DNA of 64,000 bases, taken from contig NZ_BBXC01000007.1 of NCBI RefSeq assembly GCF_001570525.1, positions 547,364 to 611,363 of the forward strand. The letters are read 5' to 3'. Within the stretch, counting starts at the first letter, position 1. Every line of letters starts with the position of its first letter. The DNA comes from Herbidospora sakaeratensis. Its GTDB lineage: Bacteria; Actinomycetota; Actinomycetes; Streptosporangiales; Streptosporangiaceae. The translations under genes and the position numbers were made by a program. Of this stretch, positions 58,748-64,000 are shown piece after piece. Below the pieces are notes generated by a model. That model saw only the letters and a program-made list of their open reading frames with translations, was not told the origin of the DNA and did not search any database.

Positions 58748-61700
58748 GCGGAGGTTCCCTTCAGTTCTGCGAGACCGACCAGATCGTCGGGTTCGGCGTC
58801 AGGGGTGTCCCGGTCGAAGTTCCGGAGCGCCCGGTGCCTCAGTGCGATCACGATCGTGACGGCCATGGCGAGGCCGCAGATCAGATAGAGCAGGCCGATG
58901 CCGCGCCCCTCGCCGACGCCGATCACGGCGCCGACCGTCGAGGCGAGCGCGCCGTCCTCGCGCAGCAGCGGGACGAACACCAGCCCGGCCAGCCAGGCCT
59001 GCACGGCCAGGCCGATCGGCTGCGTCGACATGGCGAGCATCTGGTTGATGGCGATCACACGGGCGTGGTAACGCTGCGGCACCTTCGAGTGGATGATCGT
59101 GATCCAGATGCCGTCGCTGATCGTCATGAACAGCGCCATGCCGGCCGCCCCCACCGCGACCAGCGGCAACCACGGCCGCAGGCCCATCGAGAAGGCGAAC
59201 AGCGCCACGACGGCCACGGCCGAGAGCATGCCGAACATCCGGCGGCGGCGCGGGCCGCCCCAGATCGAGATCACGAACCCGCCCGCCACCGCTCCGGCGG
59301 CGGCGACCAGGGCCACGGTCCCGGTGTCGCCCAGGTCGCCCATCGAGAGCACCAGCGGCGAGATCATCGTGAACGCGGTGAACAGGAAGAAGTTGACGGC
59401 GAACATGGTGATCGCCATCGCCCGCAGGCCCGGCCGCCGCCACAGGTAGCGGAAGCCGTTGCGGATCTCCGCGCCGACCGTCTCCCGCCGCGTCCAGGCC
59501 ATGGCCTTGGGGAACGGCGTGATCAGGGTGACGGCGACGGCGAACAGGTAGCAGACGACGTTGGCGATCAGGATGCCGTCCAGGCCGATCGCGGCCAGCA
59601 CCCCGACCGCGAACAGCGGGACCATCAGGCGGCCGATCGCGTTGCCCAGCTGGAGCACGCCGCCGGCGTGGCCGAGATAGTGCTTGGGGGCCAGTTGCGG
59701 CACGGCCGACGCCCAGGCCAGGCGTTGCACCGTCAGCGCCACGCTCAGCAGGACGAGGATTCCGTACAGGGCGGGCATCGGGAGCGTGTCGGTGAGCAGC
59801 AGCCCCAGCATGAGCGCCTGCAGGCCGAGGCAGGCGCCGTCGCCGATGAGCATCGCCCTGCGGCGGTCGCTCCGGTCGACCAGCGCGCCGACCAGCGGCG
59901 AGAGCACCAGGCCGGGCACCAGGGCGATGATGGCGAACAGGCTGAACTGCAGCAGCGAGCCGGTCTTCAGGTAGGCCCAGATCGGCACCGCGAACTCGGT
60001 CATGGCCGTGCCGACCATCGACACCGTCTGGCCGGTGGCCACCCGCAGGAACCGGCCGAGCGTCGCCTCGGCGGGCGGCTTCTCGCGGGAGACCGCCTCC
60101 TTGCGCCACGTTGCGGCGGCGTGCGGGCCGTCGAGGTCGGTGTGCACGGTGGTGATGATCTTCGCCAGCTCCTCGGCCCGGTAGCGGAGGAAGTAGTGGC
60201 CCGCCTCGTCGATCACCACGAGCGCGGTCGTCCTGGCGGTGACGTGCCAGTCGCGGTAGCGCTCCTCGTAGAAGTCGGTGATCGGGTCGCGGCTGCCGAC
60301 GATCGAGATGACCGGGGCGGTCAGCGGGGTCGCGCCCTCGTCGATCAGCCGGGTGAAGTAGGCCTCGCCCGCCTTGGCGTCCGAGCGCATGGTGGTGACG
60401 ATGCGCTCGACCTCCTCGGCGCCCAGGCCGTCGAGGTCGGCGCCGATGGCGCGCAGCCAGTTGGCCTCGGAGTTGTTGTTCCGCAGCCGCCGGTTGTTGA
60501 AGTAGTGCTTGTTCAGCAGGCCGCTCAGGCCCTTGGTCGGGACGGCGAACGGGAAGCTGCCGGCGATGTAGACGGCGTCGATCTCCCGGCCGGCCGCCTC
60601 GACGCGGCGGGCGATCTCGGTCGTGAGGGCGCTGCCGACGCAGTGGCCGTACAGCACCAGCGGGCCCTTGACCTTGGCCAAAATCTCGTCGCAGATCTGC
60701 GCGGCGGCCTCGTCGAAGGGCAGGATCTCCTCCTCGACGCCCAGCTCGTGGCCGGGCAGGGCGACCGCCTGGAGCGCGACGCCCTTGGGCAGCGCGTCGG
60801 CGAGCGCCTGGTAGACGACCGCGCTGCCGCCGCCGTAGGGCACGCAGACCAACGTCATCGTGGGTGCGGCGATCGGCTTGGTGAGCCGGACCAGCAGGCC
60901 CTGCTCCTCCTCGGCCGGTCCGTCGACCAGCGCGGCCAGGGCCGCGACGGTCCGGTTGGCCAGCGCGTCGACGACGCTGACCGGCCGGTCGGGCATCGTC
61001 TGGCGGAGCTTGGCGATCATGCGGATGAGCAGCAGCGAGTGGCCGCCCAGGGCCACGAAGTCGTCGTCGGCGCCGATGGTCTCGACGTTGAGGACCTCTT
61101 TCCAGACGCCCGCGATGAGGAGCTCGGTCTCGGTGCCGGGCTCGCGTCCCGCCGAGGCCGTGACCCGCGGGACGGGCAGGGCCTTGCGGTCGACCTTGCC
61201 GTTGGCGTTCAGCGGCATGCGGTCGAGCTCGGTGAAGACCACCGGGACCATGTACTCGGGCAGCCGGAGCGCGCAGTGCTCCTCCAGGCCCCGCACCGGT
61301 CCGGCGACCGGCACGTAGTAGGCCACCAGTCGTTCCTCGTGCACCGCCGCCACCGCGTCGCGCACGCCCGGATGGTCGAGCAGCGCGGCCCTGACCTCGT
61401 CCAGTTCGATGCGGTAGCCGCGGATCTTCACCTGGTCGTCGAACCGGCCGAGGAACGCCACGTTGCCGTCGGGCAGCCAGAGGACCCGGTCGCCCGTCTT
61501 GTAGACGCGTTCACCCTCGAACTCCACGAACCGTTCGGCGGTCAGGTCCGGTCGGTTCATGTAGCCGCGGGTGACGCCGACGCCGCCGACGTACAGTTCG
61601 CCGGGGACGCCCGCGGGGAGCAGGCGGCGGTGCGGGTCGAGAACGAACATGCGCATGTTGGGCAGTGGCGCCCCGATGGGGACGACCTCGTGGTGCTGCC

Positions 61701-64000
61701 GGTGGGTGACCGGATAGACGCACGTGCCGACGGTGGCCTCGGTGGGGCCGTACTCGTTGATCAGCCGTCCGGGGCCGAGGATCTCGAGCCAGCGGTCGGC
61801 GAGCGAACCGGGGAGGGCTTCCCCGGCCACGACGATCACTCCGGCCAGCGCGGCGGCGCGGGCGTCGTCGAGCTGATGGCCCAGCACCTCCAGATGGCCG
61901 GGGGTGAGCTTGATGAAGCTGAAGTCCCGGCCGCTGAGCAGCTCGCCGAGCTCGCCCATGTCGAAGTCCTGGTCGAGCACGGTCACCGCCTGGCCGACCA
62001 CGAGCGGCGCCCACAGGTTGGGCACGACCAGGTCGAAGGCGACCGACCCGAGCAGCGGCGCGCCGCCCTCGCCCCGGGAGGCGAGCTCCTCGACGGCCCA
62101 CCACACGTGGTTGACCAGCCCCCGGTGGGTGACCTGGACGCCCTTCGGCTTCCCGGTCGAGCCCGAGGTGAAGATCAGGTAGGCCAGCCGGTCGAGGTCG
62201 GGCTCGACGTCGACCGGCGTGGTGTCGCCGTCGATCGCGGCGACCTCGACGACCGTGGGGCCGTCGAACCGGGACAGGTACTTGCGCTCGGTCAGCACCA
62301 GCGAGGTGGCCGCCGTCTCCAGCATGTCGGCGATGCGCTGCGGCGGGAACGCCGGGTCCATCGGCACGTACGCCGCCCCGGCCAGCCACACGCCCAGCAG
62401 CGACGCGATCAGGTCGGGGGAGCGGTCGAGCAGCACCCCGACGGTGCTCTCGGGGGTGACCCCCTCGGCCAGCAGCCGCCGGGCGATCTGGTTGGCGCGG
62501 GCGTGCAGGTCGGCGTGGGAGACGTCCCGGCCGGCGAACCGGACCGCGGTCGCGGTCGAGTTCCGGTGCTGCGCGAGCAACAAAGGGAGCGCTCTCTCTG
62601 GGTACGGACGCCCTGAGTCGTTCCACGTCCCGAAGATCGTGTCCCGCTCCTCGGGCGTCACCAGGTCGAGCTCGGCCAGCGTGGCCGACGGGTTCGCCGC
62701 GATCTGGGCGGCGAGGTGGTGGTAGTGGCCGACCATGCGGTCGACGACCTCGTCGTCGAGCAGGTCGCGCCGGTAGGTGAAGTCGAGCCCCGTGACGTCG
62801 CCGTCGAGGTGGACGAGCAGCGACAACTCGTAGCCCTGGTGGTCGACCTCGTGGTCCCAGATCGAGGCGGTCAGGCCGGGCCAGTCGCCGCGCTGGTCGC
62901 GGAAGCCGCGTAAGGAGAAGCTCACCGGCAGCGTCAGGCCGACCGCGTCGGCCAGCACCGACAGCGGCAGCTGGTTGCTCAGCGCGCCGCCGACGGCCGC
63001 CCGGATCCGCGCGGCGACCTCGGGGAACGCGGGGTCGCCCGACAGGTCGCCGTGGATCGGCACCGCGTTCACGAAGCACCCGACGACGCCTTCGAGCTCG
63101 CGCCGCCGGCGCCCGCCGTTGGTGGTCGCCAGGGTGACCCCCTCGGCGCCGGTGTAGCGGGCCAGCAACATCGAGAACACCGCCAGCAGGGCGGTGAACG
63201 GCGTGGTGCCCGGCCCGCCGGCGGCCTGCAGCGCGGCGAGGGTGCCCGGGGCGAGCAGGCTCCAGTTCGTGCTGGTACGCCGCCCGTCGGCGACCGGCCG
63301 TTCCCGCCGCACCGGCAGCTCGACCGCCGGGGCGCCGTCGAGGGCCGTCCGCCAGTAGGCGGTGCGCCGGGCGACCGCCTCGGGGGTCAGCTCGGCCCGC
63401 GACCAGGCGGCGTAGTCGGCGTACTGGACCGGCAGCGGAGGCAGCGCGGACAGGGCGGCGGAGGCGCTCCCGGCCGCCTCCCCGGCGAGCGTCTCCGTGC
63501 CGAGCGTCTCCGTGCCGAGCGTCCGCGCGCCGAGGAACTCGCCGTAGAGCGTCGCCAGTTCGTCGGCGAGCAGGCCCATCGACCAGCCGTCGGCGGCGAT
63601 GTGGTGGCACACGACCAGCAGGGCGTGCGACTGCTCGGCCAGCCGGATGAGGGTGGCCGCGACGACCGGCCCGTTCCGCAGGTCGAACCGCCGGGTCACC
63701 GCTTCCGCGGTGATCTCCTGGGCGAGGTCGGGGGCGCCGTGGAACTCCAGCGGCATGGGGAACGGGTCGAGCACCGTCTGGAGCGGCTCGTCGCCGCCCG
63801 GGGCCGGGACGTTCGCGGTCGAGGAGCCCGCCGTCTGGGCGGCCTGCTCGCCGGGAGTCGCGTAAACGGTACGCAGGCTCTCGTGTCGGGCGATCAGGGC
63901 GTCGAGGGCGGCGGTCAGCGCCGGGACGTCGAGCGGGCCGTCGAGCCGCAGCCCCAGAGTGGCGTTGGGGGCCGGGGCCACGCCGTCGAGTTGGGCGCCG
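58744..64000 (-). CDS. NRPS module C-A-PCP-TE fused to an MFS transporter (5' partial)
   Basis: Open at the window edge; residue 1 here is the codon at 63979-63981. Condensation domain about 1-435 (HHIAADG, 126-132). Adenylation about 450-935 (LIFTSGSTGKPKGV, NEYGPTEATVG, YKTGDR, NGKVDRKALP). PCP at about 950-1020 with S982 (LGGHSL). TE at about 1040-1285 whose nucleophile motif is YGHCVGS: Cys 1114 replaces Ser, with D1232 (GSRDPITDF) and H1262 (EAGHYFLRY) completing a triad. Residues 1305-1720 are a 12-helix MFS exporter (VATGQTVSMVGTAMTEFAVP, ALVDRSDRRRAMLIGD). My hand-read specificity residues (D,L,P,K,V,A,E,V,G,K) resemble Asn codes. It makes, releases and probably exports a short peptide. 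Confidence 0.93.
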   Translation of the reverse strand, partial: GAQLDGVAPAPNATLGLRLDGPLDVPALTAALDALIARHESLRTVYATPGEQAAQTAGSSTANVPAPGGDEPLQTVLDPFPMPLEFHGAPDLAQEITAEAVTRRFDLRNGPVVAATLIRLAEQSHALLVVCHHIAADGWSMGLLADELATLYGEFLGARTLGTETLGTETLAGEAAGSASAALSALPPLPVQYADYAAWSRAELTPEAVARRTAYWRTALDGAPAVELPVRRERPVADGRRTSTNWSLLAPGTLAALQAAGGPGTTPFTALLAVFSMLLARYTGAEGVTLATTNGGRRRRELEGVVGCFVNAVPIHGDLSGDPAFPEVAARIRAAVGGALSNQLPLSVLADAVGLTLPVSFSLRGFRDQRGDWPGLTASIWDHEVDHQGYELSLLVHLDGDVTGLDFTYRRDLLDDEVVDRMVGHYHHLAAQIAANPSATLAELDLVTPEERDTIFGTWNDSGRPYPERALPLLLAQHRNSTATAVRFAGRDVSHADLHARANQIARRLLAEGVTPESTVGVLLDRSPDLIASLLGVWLAGAAYVPMDPAFPPQRIADMLETAATSLVLTERKYLSRFDGPTVVEVAAIDGDTTPVDVEPDLDRLAYLIFTSGSTGKPKGVQVTHRGLVNHVWWAVEELASRGEGGAPLLGSVAFDLVVPNLWAPLVVGQAVTVLDQDFDMGELGELLSGRDFSFIKLTPGHLEVLGHQLDDARAAALAGVIVVAGEALPGSLADRWLEILGPGRLINEYGPTEATVGTCVYPVTHRQHHEVVPIGAPLPNMRMFVLDPHRRLLPAGVPGELYVGGVGVTRGYMNRPDLTAERFVEFEGERVYKTGDRVLWLPDGNVAFLGRFDDQVKIRGYRIELDEVRAALLDHPGVRDAVAAVHEERLVAYYVPVAGPVRGLEEHCALRLPEYMVPVVFTELDRMPLNANGKVDRKALPVPRVTASAGREPGTETELLIAGVWKEVLNVETIGADDDFVALGGHSLLLIRMIAKLRQTMPDRPVSVVDALANRTVAALAALVDGPAEEEQGLLVRLTKPIAAPTMTLVCVPYGGGSAVVYQALADALPKGVALQAVALPGHELGVEEEILPFDEAAAQICDEILAKVKGPLVLYGHCVGSALTTEIARRVEAAGREIDAVYIAGSFPFAVPTKGLSGLLNKHYFNNRRLRNNNSEANWLRAIGADLDGLGAEEVERIVTTMRSDAKAGEAYFTRLIDEGATPLTAPVISIVGSRDPITDFYEERYRDWHVTARTTALVVIDEAGHYFLRYRAEELAKIITTVHTDLDGPHAAATWRKEAVSREKPPAEATLGRFLRVATGQTVSMVGTAMTEFAVPIWAYLKTGSLLQFSLFAIIALVPGLVLSPLVGALVDRSDRRRAMLIGDGACLGLQALMLGLLLTDTLPMPALYGILVLLSVALTVQRLAWASAVPQLAPKHYLGHAGGVLQLGNAIGRLMVPLFAVGVLAAIGLDGILIANVVCYLFAVAVTLITPFPKAMAWTRRETVGAEIRNGFRYLWRRPGLRAMAITMFAVNFFLFTAFTMISPLVLSMGDLGDTGTVALVAAAGAVAGGFVISIWGGPRRRRMFGMLSAVAVVALFAFSMGLRPWLPLVAVGAAGMALFMTISDGIWITIIHSKVPQRYHARVIAINQMLAMSTQPIGLAVQAWLAGLVFVPLLREDGALASTVGAVIGVGEGRGIGLLYLICGLAMAVTIVIALRHRALRNFDRDTPDAEPDDLVGLAELKGTSA
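63487..63531. repeat. 15-bp tandem repeat inside the NRPS condensation domain
   Basis: GAGCGTCTCCGTGCC occurs twice head to tail (63487-63501, 63502-63516), followed by a diverged third copy GAGCGTCCGCGCGCC (63517-63531). On the coding strand it encodes the in-frame peptide repeat LGTET-LGTET preceded by ARTLG-like sequence, in a loop after HHIAADG. Probably slippage-prone and tolerated in a surface loop. Confidence 0.8.

Noticed and set aside
58834-62616. 1,260-codon plus-strand frame opposite the NRPS
   Set aside because: It is antisense to canonical NRPS core motifs and reads as His/Asp/Arg/Gln-rich low-complexity sequence; a codon-bias artefact.

Overview
The window is high-GC DNA with many GTG starts, few intergenic gaps and frequent 4-nt stop/start overlaps. 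Its families (SigK/RskA, ECF42 sigma with a DGPF protein, HAIR-controlled lon, CebR-type operator, aa3 oxidase CtaD, cydABDC, class II DAHP synthase) point to a filamentous actinomycete. A Streptosporangiales-like host is my guess from general appearance, not something proven here. I see no tRNA, rRNA, CRISPR array or insertion sequence. The only clear trace of a recombinase is a degenerate integrase tail fused to a sigma factor.

Layout, 1-20 kb: the end of a DUF6766 protein; a PadR regulator with an ABC ATPase and FtsX-like permease; a divergent SDR/TetR pair around palindromic operators; a glutamine synthetase-like enzyme; a DUF998 membrane protein; a DGPF protein and its ECF42 sigma factor carrying the integrase-like tail; a CBS-domain protein beside a 1.2-kDa-residue-scale (about 1,240 residues) FHA / indoleamine dioxygenase / NAD(P)H-flavin reductase / cytochrome b5 fusion; an S41 peptidase; a two-component system; an NPPY methyltransferase; ctaD; and a tandem VOC protein.

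20-42 kb: a secreted GH127 arabinofuranosidase with an inserted LamG domain behind two LacI-type operators, coupled to a P450; a TetR/heme oxygenase pair; lon with a HAIR site; GlxA/DJ-1 pair; a secreted Lys/Trp-rich protein; an acyl-CoA synthetase; an HtrA protease; the cydABDC oxidase operon facing a PadR gene across three operators spaced 15 nt apart; a permease-prefix protein and a pentapeptide-repeat membrane protein.

42-51 kb: a 29-residue Cys peptide gene divergent from thioredoxin, the latter with a SigR-type promoter; class II DAHP synthase and a flavin monooxygenase; SigK/RskA; and a 1,390-residue membrane protein with two different P-loop NTPase domains (NACHT-like and KAP-like), a candidate defence or signalling ATPase.

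51-64 kb: a sugar-utilisation group (phosphotransferase, aldose 1-epimerase, GH1 beta-glucosidase) with a CebR/LacI-type operator, next to a tightly coupled minus-strand biosynthetic operon. The operon encodes an NRPS (C-A-PCP-TE-MFS, open at the window edge), a free PCP, a GT4 glycosyltransferase, and E1-alpha, E1-beta and E2 of a 2-oxoacid dehydrogenase-like complex without E3. All five junctions are ATGA overlaps. The TE has Cys in place of the nucleophilic Ser. I infer that the E1/E2 set makes an unusual acyl thioester for the PCP and that the product is glycosylated, released by the Cys-TE and exported by the fused MFS domain.
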